A stretch of DNA of 64,000 nucleotides from Pseudomonas graminis (GTDB lineage Bacteria > Pseudomonadota > Gammaproteobacteria > Pseudomonadales > Pseudomonadaceae), in contig NZ_FOHW01000004.1 in assembly GCF_900111735.1 (NCBI RefSeq), forward strand, positions 106,995 through 170,994, in the 5' to 3' direction. The position numbers and the translations under genes are program-made. How positions within the stretch are numbered: position 1 is the stretch's first letter; the number at the start of each line of letters is the position of its first letter. Shown here one piece after another: positions 43,676 through 52,518 of this stretch. Under the pieces are notes generated by a model. It was not told the origin of the DNA. It saw only the letters and a program-made list of their open reading frames with translations, and ran no database searches.

Positions 43676-44458
43676 TCATTGTGGCTCACCCAGTAGCTCG
43701 ATCAGCCTCAGCGCATTCCCGGTAGCGGCGCCGCTGGCAGTGTTGTCAAAAATACACCACGTCGGCTCGCCGCTTCGCGCTCCACTCTTCAGCTCGGCGG
43801 CCAGACGGATCAGATAATCCTCTTCGTAGGCGCTGTGATAAATGCGCGGCGCGCCGTGCAGCCGCCAGTAACGCAATCCCGCCCACCCTGACGGTTGGCC
43901 GTCGTTGCTCAGCCTGGACGGATCGACACGTGCCTGGGCGATGCGGTAGTGCGTCAGCATTGGCTCGCCGTGCACCCAGCTTTCATGGCGCGGCTCAATT
44001 ACCACCTGCCCCGCAAAGCGCTCGCGCAACCGGGTGAAAAACACCTCCGCTACCTGTGGCTCGAACGCCAGCGACGGTGGCAGTTGCAGCAACAGGCAGC
44101 CCAGCCGATCGCCCAGTTCCAGGCACTGACCGAGGAATTCGTCCAGCGCCTGGTCGCTGTCTTGCAAGCGTTTTTCGTGGGAAATAAGCTTGGGGAGTTT
44201 CACCGAAAAGCGGAAATTCGCCGGTACCGAGTCGGCCCAGCGCGCGTAGGTTTGCGGACGATGGGGCCGGTAGAACGAGCTGTTGATCTCCGCCGAGCTG
44301 AATTGCCGTGCGTAGCGCTGCAAGTGGGTGCCGTCCCCCGGAAACGACGGCGCATACTCGCGGCCCAGACTCGAGCCGGCACAGCCCACGAAGATTTTGC
44401 CAGCGCCTTCAAACACACCCTCTTCCAAAACAGCCGCAGTCGATACTGCATCGTTCAA
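43676..44458 (-). CDS. DUF72 family protein
   Basis: 260-aa TIM-barrel-like protein of the YecE/DUF72 family, function unknown. Features: IFVGCAGSSLGREYAP near the N-terminus, EINSSFYRPH, FRFSVKLPKLISHE, LLLQLPPSLAF and the C-terminal CIFDNTASGAATGNAL. The start is a TTG that overlaps the stop of the upstream HhH gene (TTGA) and has AGAGG in front; no in-frame ATG exists nearby. The two genes are therefore coupled. Confidence 0.85.
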   Translation of the reverse strand: MNDAVSTAAVLEEGVFEGAGKIFVGCAGSSLGREYAPSFPGDGTHLQRYARQFSSAEINSSFYRPHRPQTYARWADSVPANFRFSVKLPKLISHEKRLQDSDQALDEFLGQCLELGDRLGCLLLQLPPSLAFEPQVAEVFFTRLRERFAGQVVIEPRHESWVHGEPMLTHYRIAQARVDPSRLSNDGQPSGWAGLRYWRLHGAPRIYHSAYEEDYLIRLAAELKSGARSGEPTWCIFDNTASGAATGNALRLIELLGEPQ

Positions 44459-44886
44459 AACAGTACCTCTCCGGCTTCGGCCATGAAGATCTCTGCGGTC
44501 TTGGGCCCGATGCCGTTGAAATCCCGCAAGCGCTTTTCGAACTCGCGACGGTCGGCGCTGGCGGCGGACATCGCGCTGACCGTGCCGCCGTATTCATCCA
44601 TCAGCTTGTTCGCCAGGGCCAGCAGGCGCACCGCGGTAGATTCGTCATACCGCGCGTAACCGCCCTCGCCCAGCATCCTCACCAGCTCCTGGCTGGAGCA
44701 GGCGGCCAGCTTGCCCGGCGTGTCGCGGCCGTGCCGGTCGACGATGACCTGATAGGTCTGAACTGCTGCCTGCGCCCGAATCCGCTTGCCCATCAGGAAA
44801 CTGGCCAGCAACCATTTGAACAACGCGCCTTCACCGCCCTGCACAAGGTCAATGCCCAGTTCCTGCGCTGTGATGTTCTTGCCCAT
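44455..44886 (-). CDS. Helix-hairpin-helix DNA-glycosylase-like protein
   Basis: 143-aa helical protein with a C-terminal helix-hairpin-helix (FNGIGPKTAEIFMAE, about 122-136), as in endonuclease III/HhH-GPD proteins. The catalytic Lys of bifunctional glycosylases would be in the GIGPKTA segment, but the Asp further on and the Fe-S Cys cluster are absent, so activity is doubtful. Related entries are often called small DNA methylase or glycosylase without proof. It forms a two-gene unit with DUF72. Confidence 0.65.
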   Translation of the reverse strand: MGKNITAQELGIDLVQGGEGALFKWLLASFLMGKRIRAQAAVQTYQVIVDRHGRDTPGKLAACSSQELVRMLGEGGYARYDESTAVRLLALANKLMDEYGGTVSAMSAASADRREFEKRLRDFNGIGPKTAEIFMAEAGEVLF

Positions 44887-44973
44887 GAACGCTCCTTGAT
44901 CCCCAATGATCGAGTGACTTCCAGGGCGGCGGATGAGTTCGATGTTTTGCTCGGCATCGGGATCGACAACCGT

Positions 44974-45666
44974 CTAGGCGTTCGAAATCCGGTTGATCCC
45001 GATGACCTCGCCGCTCCAGATCATCTCGTAATGGGCGCTTTGCACGATGGACGCGACGTGGCGCGGGGTCAGCAGTGCCCAGCACACATTGCCCGGCGAG
45101 CGCACCGAGTGATAACGCAACCCGGCCATCCCGGCCTGCTTCGCGGCCTTGCCCAGGACATGAGATTGCGCGTAGTCGTCAGGCGCATACACGGGGTCGG
45201 AGAGCGGAATGGCGGTGGCGTCAACGCTGCCCTCTTCGCTGAAGCTGCAACTCAGGCAGCGGAACACGAAGCGCTCGTACTTCAGCGCCGCCACCCGCGA
45301 CCAGTACAACTGCTGATGGTGGCGCACTTCGGCGATGGCCGTGTCGACCGTGTCGGCCAGGTACAGCACGCCGAACTCGCCGCTGCTGAAGCGAGAACCC
45401 GCAGGATTGACATGGGTGAACGGCGCGACGGCGTAGGAACAACCGGGGATCCCGAACGGGATTTCGGCCAGGGGAATCAGCTCGATGCGGCCGACTTCGT
45501 TCTGCAGGCGCGGATTGGTCAGCGCCTGAATGCGGTACAGCGTCTCGAACTCGGCGGCATCAGCGACGTCGCTGAACAGTTCGATCGGGGGGAACTTGGA
45601 ATTGACCAGTCGATAACCCTGCTGCGTCTCGCCGGCGAGCGCGGGAAGCGCGTCCGGCGTCACCAT
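44974..45666 (-). CDS. RES-domain toxin (NAD-degrading type)
   Basis: 230-aa RES protein. The family's three polar positions are visible: Arg in GYRLVNSKFPP near the start, Tyr in FGVLYLADTVDTAIAEVRHH with the Glu and His after it, and a Ser/Asn pair in SVRSPGNVCWAL. RES toxins such as MbcT and Res degrade NAD+. The ATG overlaps the antitoxin stop by 7 bp, the antitoxin-first order of res-xre loci. Full length and apparently intact. Confidence 0.88.
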   Translation of the reverse strand: MVTPDALPALAGETQQGYRLVNSKFPPIELFSDVADAAEFETLYRIQALTNPRLQNEVGRIELIPLAEIPFGIPGCSYAVAPFTHVNPAGSRFSSGEFGVLYLADTVDTAIAEVRHHQQLYWSRVAALKYERFVFRCLSCSFSEEGSVDATAIPLSDPVYAPDDYAQSHVLGKAAKQAGMAGLRYHSVRSPGNVCWALLTPRHVASIVQSAHYEMIWSGEVIGINRISNA

Positions 45667-46064
45667 TGGGCGCCCCGGAGCGTGTCGATGCGGCGGAAGG
45701 TTTCGTACAGCGAGATCATGTCGCCCTGGGCCATGACATCCAGTGGTTTTCTGCCGTTGAAGAAATCGTTGTGGTTTTCCATCGACGGGAAACCGTAGGC
45801 ATTGTCGGGGTTATCGAACAGGGTCCGCAGGGCGGCGTGGATGTTCAGCACGAAGCTGACCCGTTGCATCTGGTCCTGATCCAGCGCTACCGACCACTGT
45901 GCATCGTCCTGGCGGGCGCGAGTGTAGGTGCTCCGGGAAATACGCAAAATCTGACAGGCCTGATCACTGGTGGCCTTCCACTTGTCCAGCACCCGCAACG
46001 CCGCCCGTAAACCCACCACGCACTCGGACTTCGATAGTTGCCGCACTGGAGTGGCGATGCTCAT
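45660..46064 (-). CDS. Xre/MbcA/ParS-type antitoxin
   Basis: 134 aa. N-terminal Xre-like helix-turn-helix (KATSDQACQILRISRSTYTR, about 30-49) and a C-terminal DUF2384 toxin-binding domain (FDNPDNAYGFPSMENHNDFFNG, shortened in the family to ARPWL-type motifs). It binds the RES protein and probably represses its own promoter, which carries two direct repeats. First gene of the pair. Confidence 0.88.
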   Translation of the reverse strand: MSIATPVRQLSKSECVVGLRAALRVLDKWKATSDQACQILRISRSTYTRARQDDAQWSVALDQDQMQRVSFVLNIHAALRTLFDNPDNAYGFPSMENHNDFFNGRKPLDVMAQGDMISLYETFRRIDTLRGAQW

Positions 46065-46098
46065 GGAATTACCTCTTGATCACGGCAGAAATTTTCTG

Positions 46099-46136
46099 TA
46101 GACGCAACCTTAATTCATTTGCATCCATAGACGCAA
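46099..46136. promoter_or_regulatory. Direct repeats upstream of the res-xre pair
   Basis: Two copies of TAGACGCAA, at 46099-46107 and 46128-46136, 29 bp apart start to start (nearly three helical turns). They lie 35-72 bp before the antitoxin start, where an autoregulating Xre antitoxin would bind. Confidence 0.65.
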
Positions 46137-46177
46137 TGTCAAGTTTCAGCAGCATTGATTTGCAGCACGGTATCCGA

Positions 46178-46407
46178 CGCTCTCCCGGCTAAAGCCGGTC
46201 CTTCTTTTAAGGGCCGATTCGAAGCTCACTGAATGCACTCAATTCTGAAGGCGCATTCCAGAGCCCCCAAAAGTGAAAAATATTTCTGATCGTGCCCACG
46301 CTCGGCGTGGGTATGCATCCCGGGGCGCTCCGCGTCCATCCCAGCCTTATAGCGATGCAATCAGGCACACGCATTCCTGGCAGGACCGGCCTTAGCCGGA
46401 AAGAGGC
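46178..46407. repeat. REP units flanking a second palindromic repeat
   Basis: A minus-oriented REP at 46178-46205 and a plus-oriented REP at 46380-46407 flank a different element at 46287-46340 (CCCACGCTCGGCGTGGG then CCGGGGCGCTCCGCGTCC), a second repeat type common between Pseudomonas genes. The gap 46065-46467 has no gene. Confidence 0.75.
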
Positions 46408-46467
46408 CAGCGTGCGCACTCTCAATCTCGCCCCATCACGTAGAACTATCCCCCTGTCACCGCCCCA

Positions 46468-48273
46468 CTAGGTGGGTGTAGCCGCGCGGCTTTTCACGGG
46501 GCAGATGACGCGGTGCAGATTCAGCGCTGTGTTGATGATGCCAATGTGGCTGAAAGCTTGGGGGAAATTGCCGAGCATGCGGTTTTGCTGGGGGTCGTAT
46601 TGCTCGGCGAGGAGGCCGACGTCGTTGCACAAACCGCACAAGCGTTCGAAAAGAACTTGGGCTTCGTCGTCGCGGCCTTGCAGCACGTAGACGTCGGCGA
46701 GCCAGAACGAACACACCAGAAACGTCCCTTCGCTGCCCGACACGCCGTCGGTGCTGCGTTCGCTGTCGTAGCGCAGCAGCAGGCCGTCTTTCATCAGCGA
46801 CTGTTCAATCCGCGTGACGGTGCCGGTGACGCGCGGGTCGTCGACGGGGAGGAAGCCGGTGAGCGCAATCTGCAGCAGGCTGGCGTCCAGCTCGGTGCCG
46901 CCATAGGTCTGCACGAAGCTTCCCAGTGCTGCGTTGTAGCCGTTGGCGCAGACGTCGGCGTGAATCTGGTTGGCAACCTCCCGATAGTGCCGTCCCCTCT
47001 CGCGGTCTTCCGGGTCATCGCTCTTGGCCAATACCCCCGCGTTTCGGTCAAACGACACCCACGCCATGACTTTGGAATGGGTGAAGTGCCGTGGCGCCGA
47101 GCGAATTTCCCAGATGCCGGCGTCCGGCTGATGCCAGACCTTTTCAAGAAACGGCATGATCACTTTCTGGATTTCAGTGCCGCGCGGCAGCGCCGGCAAG
47201 CCGTTCTTGAGCGCCTGGGTCATGGCGTCGGCGACTTCGCCGTACACGTCCAGTTGCACTTGGCTGGCCGCGCCATTGCCCACCCGCACCGGACGCGATT
47301 GCTCGTAACCGGCCAGCCACGGCAATTCATACTCCAGCAAACGCCGCTCGCCCGCCAGGCCGTACATGATCTGGACCTGGTCAGGGTTGCCGGCAATGGA
47401 GCGCAGCAGCCAGTTGCGCCATGCGGTGGCTTCTTCGAAGTAGCCCAGGTTCATGAACGCCAGCAGGGTCATGGTCGCATCGCGCAGCCAGCAGAAGCGG
47501 TAATCCCAGTTGCGCTCGCCGCCCAACTGCTCTGGCAGCGAGGTGGTCACCGCCGCGACAATGCCGCCGGTGGGCGCATAGGTCATGGCCTTGAGGGTGA
47601 TCAGCGAACGCTTGACCTGATCCGTCCACTGCCCGACATCCGGACAGCGCCCGGAGAAATCTCGCCAGAACGTTTCGGTCTGCTGCAGGGCCAGCTCCAC
47701 ATCGAAGCCCCCACGCACCGGCTCGTGAGAGGCCTGCCAGGACAGCGCGAAGCCCAAACGCTGGCCTGCTTCAACGCTGAACAGGCTTTCGGTGTGATGG
47801 TCCATCGGGTGCAGCTCAGCAGGTGTGCGCAGCACCAGCATGTCCGGGCCGGCAACCGCGGTCATGGTGTGGGGATCGCGCTTCTCGACCCACGGCACAG
47901 TGCTGCCGTAGTCAAAGCGGATCGCCAGGTCCATCGAAAAATCCACGCGTCCTTCCACGCCGACGACGATACGCACCACGCTGTTGTCGATCTCCATGGG
48001 CATGAAATCGATAAGCAGCGCCTGGCCGGTGTCGGTGGTGAAGAGGGTTTCGAGAATCAGCGTGCCATCACGATAGCGGCGCCGCGACTGAGCGGTGCCG
48101 TCCACCGGTGCCAGCTTCCAGCGCCCGTTGTTGCTGTCGCCGAGTAGCGCGGCGAAACAGGCTGGCGCATCAAAACGCGGGAAACACAGCCAGTCCAGCG
48201 ACCCGTCGCGGGCCACCAGCGCTGCAGTCCGGCAGTTGCCGAGCAGCGCGTAATCTTCGATCAATACAGCCAT
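46468..48273 (-). CDS. GH15 family glycoside hydrolase (glucoamylase/trehalase-like)
   Basis: 601 aa from the ATG at 48273 (MAVLIEDYALLGNCRTAALV). Domain order is the N-terminal beta domain (about 1-210) and the alpha/alpha barrel with RNWDYRFCWLRDATM and the second acid in EGTFLVCSFWLADVYV. Bacterial members hydrolyse alpha-1,4-glucans, isomaltose-type linkages or trehalose; the specificity here is not readable. No signal peptide, so cytoplasmic. It follows the HAD/zwf/gnd unit by 97 bp and may share its transcript. Confidence 0.88.
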   Translation of the reverse strand: MAVLIEDYALLGNCRTAALVARDGSLDWLCFPRFDAPACFAALLGDSNNGRWKLAPVDGTAQSRRRYRDGTLILETLFTTDTGQALLIDFMPMEIDNSVVRIVVGVEGRVDFSMDLAIRFDYGSTVPWVEKRDPHTMTAVAGPDMLVLRTPAELHPMDHHTESLFSVEAGQRLGFALSWQASHEPVRGGFDVELALQQTETFWRDFSGRCPDVGQWTDQVKRSLITLKAMTYAPTGGIVAAVTTSLPEQLGGERNWDYRFCWLRDATMTLLAFMNLGYFEEATAWRNWLLRSIAGNPDQVQIMYGLAGERRLLEYELPWLAGYEQSRPVRVGNGAASQVQLDVYGEVADAMTQALKNGLPALPRGTEIQKVIMPFLEKVWHQPDAGIWEIRSAPRHFTHSKVMAWVSFDRNAGVLAKSDDPEDRERGRHYREVANQIHADVCANGYNAALGSFVQTYGGTELDASLLQIALTGFLPVDDPRVTGTVTRIEQSLMKDGLLLRYDSERSTDGVSGSEGTFLVCSFWLADVYVLQGRDDEAQVLFERLCGLCNDVGLLAEQYDPQQNRMLGNFPQAFSHIGIINTALNLHRVICPVKSRAATPT

Positions 48274-48370
48274 CGGGCGTTTATCCCTCTTGGTGAGCAC
48301 TTTATTCTTGTTGTACGCCGGGCCCTTGAGTAGCTGCACCCATGAGTAGCAGCGCAATCGCCGCCTCGAA

Positions 48371-49189
48371 TCAACGAGGCAGGATGTAGCGCTCGATGGC
48401 CCTGGCCAGCCCGTCATCGGCATTGCTGTCGGTGACGTAGTTGGCCTGTGTCTTGACGCCCACTTCGGCCTGCCCCATCGCAATCGACAGCCCGGCACGA
48501 AGGAACATCGCCACATCGTTGCCGGCATCGCCGATCGCTGCGGTATGGGCCAACGGCACGCCCAACGCATCGGCCAGCGTTTCAAGGGCAGTGCCCTTGT
48601 TGGCGTCCAGCGCGGTGACGTCGAGGTAATAGGACTGGGAGCGCGCTGCCAGCGCCGACCCGGCGATCAGCGGGTTGAGCGCCAACTCGAGGCGCTTGAG
48701 CAGCTCGAAATCCTTGCTCGCCGCGACAATCTTGTCGATGCGGTCCAGGTAATCGTCGAAGCTGGCGACATGCACGAAGTCGTAGCCCAGGGTGTTGCGC
48801 TCGTGGTCGACGTAATCGCCTTCGGGATTGAGCAGCAGCCACTGGTCATCGGCGAACACCCAGACCGCCACCGCCTCGCTCGCGAACAGCTCAAGGCTGG
48901 TGCGCGCCGCGGCGGCATCAATCCGGTGGGCCTGCAGCAGACTGCCATCGGGATTAATGATGTTGGCGCCGTTGAACGCCACGGTCGGCAGCGTGATGCC
49001 CAAGGCATCGATCTGCTGACGCATGGCGCGCGGCGGACGGCTGCTGGCGACCGAGAAATGAATCCCGGCCTCCTGCAATTTACGCACGGCATCGATGTTG
49101 GCCTGACTCAAGCTGTGATCGGGGTGCAGCAGCGTGCCATCGATGTCGGACAACATGAACTGGATGAGGGGTTGCGTGGCATCACTCAT
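48371..49189 (-). CDS. Cof-type HAD phosphatase
   Basis: 272 aa, HAD superfamily with a C2 cap. Nucleophile Asp14 and acid/base Asp16 in MLSDIDGTLLHPDH, motif II Ser in SVASSRPPR, and Mg-binding GDAGNDVAMF near the end. Likely a sugar-phosphate phosphatase. Start at ATG 49189 overlaps the zwf stop as ATGA, tying it to glucose-6-phosphate metabolism. Confidence 0.87.
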   Translation of the reverse strand: MSDATQPLIQFMLSDIDGTLLHPDHSLSQANIDAVRKLQEAGIHFSVASSRPPRAMRQQIDALGITLPTVAFNGANIINPDGSLLQAHRIDAAAARTSLELFASEAVAVWVFADDQWLLLNPEGDYVDHERNTLGYDFVHVASFDDYLDRIDKIVAASKDFELLKRLELALNPLIAGSALAARSQSYYLDVTALDANKGTALETLADALGVPLAHTAAIGDAGNDVAMFLRAGLSIAMGQAEVGVKTQANYVTDSNADDGLARAIERYILPR

Positions 49190-50709
49190 CCCAGACGCTG
49201 CCATGTTCGGCCATCACGGGCCAGCAACTCATCGGCCGCCGACGGCCCGTCTTCGCCCGCGTGGTACAGCTCGACTTGCGGATCCTTGGCCCAGGCATCA
49301 ATGAACGGCTGCACAGCACGCCAGCCGTTTTCAATATTGTCGGCACGCTGGAACAGCGTCTGGTCCCCGGTCAGGCAGTCGTAGATCAGGGTTTCGTACC
49401 CGGTCGACGGCTGCATCTCGAAGAAGTCCTTGTAAGCAAAACCCAGTTCGATGGTCTGCATGTCAAGGGTCGGGCCGGGCTTCTTCGCCTGCAGATCAAA
49501 CCACATGCCTTCGTCAGGCTGGATCTGGATCTTCAGAAAGTTTGGCGCGGGACGGCCGACATCGGTGTCACGAAAGTGCGCGTAAGGCGCGGGTTTGAAG
49601 CATATGGATATCTCGGTGTCGCGCACGCTCATGCGCTTGCCGGTGCGCAGGTAGAACGGCACGCCCATCCAGCGCCAGTTGTCGATCATCACCTTGAGCG
49701 CAACGTAGGTTTCGGTGTTGCTCTCGGGATCGACGCGGTCTTCCTCGCGATAACCGGTGACAGCCTTGCCATTGATGCTGCTCTCGGAATATTGACCGCG
49801 CACCGAGTTGGCAAGCGCTTCCATCTCAGACCAGGGCCGAATCGCGCCGACCACCTTGGCCTTCTCGCCACGCACGGCATCGGCGCCGAATGCAGCGGGC
49901 GGCTCCATCGCCACCATGGCCAGCAGCTGGAACAGGTGATTGGGCACCATGTCCCGCAGCGCGCCGGTGGTTTCGTAAAAACTGCCACGGGTTTCAACGC
50001 CCACGGTTTCGGCCGCGGTGATCTGCACGTGATCAATGTAATGGTTGTTCCAGAACGACTCGAACAGACCGTTGGAGAAACGGCTGACCAGAATGTTCTG
50101 CACCGTCTCTTTGCCCAGGTAATGGTCGATCCGGTAGATCTGCTTCTCGCTCATGACCTTCAGCAAGCAGTTGTTCAGTGCCACAGCGCTGGGCAGATCG
50201 TGGCCGAACGGCTTCTCGATCACCACGCGACGGAAGCTGTCATCGTCTTCGACCATCAACCCGGAAGAGCCCAGACGCTGCGTCACCTCGCTGAAGAAAC
50301 GCGGCGCGGTCGCCAGGTAGAACACGGCATTGCGGGTGCCCGTGCTCTTGATCTTCGCGTCGATGTCCGCGTACGTGGAGTCGTCGAGAAAATCACCGGT
50401 GATGTAGGTGATGCGCTTCGACAGGCTGCCCCACAACGCCGGGTCCAGAGGCTCTTCGCCGCCCTGGGCGACCTTGCTGGCCGCCTCCTGACGAATGAAA
50501 TCCTCGAGCTTTTTGGCGAAATCGGCATCGCTGACGGTGTTGTGGTCGACGCCGACGATGTGCAGGTCTTCACTCACCAACCCGTCGCGAAACAGGTTGT
50601 AGAGGGCCGGCATCAACAGCCGTTTGACCAGGTCACCATGGGCACCGAAGAGAAACAGCGTGGTCGCCGGAGCGACCGGTGCATTCTGCTTGCTGCGGGA
50701 TAAACCCAT
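49186..50709 (-). CDS. zwf: Glucose-6-phosphate 1-dehydrogenase
   Basis: 507-aa enzyme of the pentose phosphate and Entner-Doudoroff entry step. Cofactor loop GAHGDLVKR at 22-30, substrate-binding RIDHYLGKE at 193-201 and EKPFGHD at about 165-171 are present. It overlaps gnd by one base (TAATG) and the HAD gene by ATGA. This zwf sits beside gnd, not beside an hexR-edd-glk cluster, so it may be a second copy in the genome. Confidence 0.95.
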   Translation of the reverse strand: MGLSRSKQNAPVAPATTLFLFGAHGDLVKRLLMPALYNLFRDGLVSEDLHIVGVDHNTVSDADFAKKLEDFIRQEAASKVAQGGEEPLDPALWGSLSKRITYITGDFLDDSTYADIDAKIKSTGTRNAVFYLATAPRFFSEVTQRLGSSGLMVEDDDSFRRVVIEKPFGHDLPSAVALNNCLLKVMSEKQIYRIDHYLGKETVQNILVSRFSNGLFESFWNNHYIDHVQITAAETVGVETRGSFYETTGALRDMVPNHLFQLLAMVAMEPPAAFGADAVRGEKAKVVGAIRPWSEMEALANSVRGQYSESSINGKAVTGYREEDRVDPESNTETYVALKVMIDNWRWMGVPFYLRTGKRMSVRDTEISICFKPAPYAHFRDTDVGRPAPNFLKIQIQPDEGMWFDLQAKKPGPTLDMQTIELGFAYKDFFEMQPSTGYETLIYDCLTGDQTLFQRADNIENGWRAVQPFIDAWAKDPQVELYHAGEDGPSAADELLARDGRTWQRLG

Positions 50710-51686
50710 TATTTTGGTTCCTTATGACCACCGAATCCGAAACGCATGGCGGACAGCATCTTGTCGCCGTACGTGCTTTGTTGACGGGAGCGGAAGCGCG
50801 CGAACAGCGAAGTGGACAGCACCGGAACCGGTACCGCCTGCTCCATGGCAGCTTCGATGGTCCAGCGGCCTTCACCGCTGTCGGCCACGGAGCCGGAATA
50901 GGCGTTGAGCTGTGGGTCGGTGGCCAGCGCGTCGGCGGTCAGGTCCAGCAGCCAGGAAGACACGACACTGCCGCGACGCCAGACTTCGGCGATGTCGCCC
51001 AGGTTCAGGTCGAAGCGCTGTTCAACAGGGAGGTTGTCCGAATTCTTGGTCTTGAGGATGTCGAAGCCTTCGGCGAAGGCCTGCATCATGCCGTACTCGA
51101 TGCCGTTGTGGATCATCTTGACGAAGTGGCCTGCGCCCGGCGGGCCGGCGTGGATGTAGCCGTGCTCGGCGCGCGGATCGGCGTCCTTTGAACGGTCCTT
51201 GGTGCGCGGGATGTCACCGATGCCCGGGGCCAGGGTCTTGAAGATCGGGTCAAGTCGCGTGACGACGTCGGTTTCGCCACCGATCATCATGCAATAGCCG
51301 CGTTCCAGCCCCCAGACGCCGCCCGAGGTGCCGACATCGACGTAGTGCAGGTTTTTGTCTTTCAACGCCAGGGAGCGGCGTACGTCGTCCTTATAGAAGG
51401 TGTTGCCGCCGTCAATGATCACATCGTCGGCATCGAGCAAAGTGGCCAGCTCGTTGATGGTGTCTTCGGTTGGAGCGCCAGCAGGCAACATCACCCAGAC
51501 GGCTCGCGGTTTTTCCAGGGCAGCGACCAGCGAGGCGAGGTCTTTTGCCGGGGTCGAGCCTTCTGCGGCGAGCACGGTGCGAGACTTCTCATCGCGATCA
51601 TAGACCACAGTCGTGTGGCCATTGAGCATCAGTCGACGTGCGATGTTGCCGCCCATGCGGCCTAGTCCAACAATCCCGAGTTGCAT
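50709..51686 (-). CDS. gnd: 6-phosphogluconate dehydrogenase, short (GntZ/YqeC) type
   Basis: 325 aa from the ATG at 51686, with an AGGAG site. Rossmann motif [11 protein letters not shown] at 4-14; substrate/catalytic features [19 protein letters not shown] and [19 protein letters not shown]. This short NAD-preferring type lacks the long C-terminal tail of E. coli Gnd. First gene of gnd-zwf-HAD; together they oxidise glucose-6-phosphate to ribulose-5-phosphate. Confidence 0.94.
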   Translation of the reverse strand: MQLGIVGLGRMGGNIARRLMLNGHTTVVYDRDEKSRTVLAAEGSTPAKDLASLVAALEKPRAVWVMLPAGAPTEDTINELATLLDADDVIIDGGNTFYKDDVRRSLALKDKNLHYVDVGTSGGVWGLERGYCMMIGGETDVVTRLDPIFKTLAPGIGDIPRTKDRSKDADPRAEHGYIHAGPPGAGHFVKMIHNGIEYGMMQAFAEGFDILKTKNSDNLPVEQRFDLNLGDIAEVWRRGSVVSSWLLDLTADALATDPQLNAYSGSVADSGEGRWTIEAAMEQAVPVPVLSTSLFARFRSRQQSTYGDKMLSAMRFGFGGHKEPK

Positions 51687-52008
51687 GTAGAGGTGCTCCT
51701 TAATCAAATTCAGAGGTGCCTCAGTTTATAGCCCAGTGCCGCATAGTGGGTTAATCCGGGGAGGCAAACTATGGTTTCCCGGTGAAAAAAGTTTCATGTG
51801 CATCTGCACAGATGTCTGCAAGACTGCCTTATGACGCTGGTTTTCGCGATCAAGAAACGTTCGCGACAATCAAAAATAAAAAAGTTCCTTTTTTACGCAA
51901 AAGAAATCAGAATTCCGGCCGATAGAGGTAGTGAGCAGGACATGCCGATTCAGCAGACGTCCTTGCTTGAACCTTATGAAGTTGAACCCGCCATTTGCGA
52001 GGTGTGCA
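51687..52008. other. Gap upstream of gnd
   Basis: About 320 bp. It should contain the gnd promoter on the minus strand and that of the small plus-strand gene. A plus-strand frame at 51942-52067 could encode 41 residues (MPIQQTSLLEPYEVEPAICE) but overlaps the better-supported small coiled-coil gene, so I do not call it. No REP unit. Confidence 0.35.
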
Positions 52009-52182
52009 ATGGGCACAGTACTGACAGCCAACGCTCCACAAACCCTTTACGTCACAATCCGTCGTGACGAGCTGCGCCAGCTCAGGGAAGAACGCGCCGT
52101 ATTGCAGAACAAAGTCGCCCAGCTGACTTCGATGCTGCAACACGCCCAGCTCATCGGCAGCGGCACTGCCCTTCACGCCTGA
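52009..52182 (+). CDS. Small coiled-coil protein
   Basis: 57 residues from the ATG at 52009, with GAGG at proper spacing. Residues about 14-48 form a heptad-rich helix (RRDELRQLREERAVLQNKVA), likely a coiled-coil dimer. An upstream GTG (51931) would add 26 residues without helical character. I know no function. Stands alone between gnd and cptA. Confidence 0.5.
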   Translation: MGTVLTANAPQTLYVTIRRDELRQLREERAVLQNKVAQLTSMLQHAQLIGSGTALHA

Positions 52183-52518
52183 CACACACGTCCCTGCGCC
52201 ACTAAGACCAAGGCAAGCCCGATCTGCAGGCTTGCCGGCGCATGCCCTGATCTTGAGCACTCACCCCGCATCGCCCCATGCATGGCACGGATTTCGACCC
52301 TGCGTCGGACCCGGTGCCGGCTGTTACGTTCCCCGCCCTGCTCTAGCGTGCGCGTCTGTAGCTGCTTGCTGCGGTTTCGCAACGCCCTCGTGACAAAATT
52401 TTCACTCAACTGAAAACATAATCCCGACCCTCAACACATTGATTGCTGGCCATTTGCCGGCACTTGAATTAATTCGGGCGGTGTCCTGTCGCCCGGAAGG
52501 TCTATAGCGGAGCGCTTG
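52183..52518. other. Gap upstream of cptA
   Basis: 336 bp without a supported gene. The last 100 bp are AT-richer (CTGAAAACATAATCCCGACC) and probably hold the cptA promoter; I cannot fix its boxes. No REP unit is visible. Confidence 0.35.

Noticed and set aside
42388..43689. Long N-terminal extension of the diguanylate cyclase
   Set aside because: The extra residues before 43512 run into the gap behind DUF72, are not membrane-like and lack family character; the ATG at 43512 is preferred.
46513..48147. 544-codon open frame opposite the GH15 gene
   Set aside because: Antisense shadow; the GH15 frame has all conserved segments.
49261..50703. 480-codon open frame opposite zwf
   Set aside because: Antisense shadow of a well-recognised enzyme gene.
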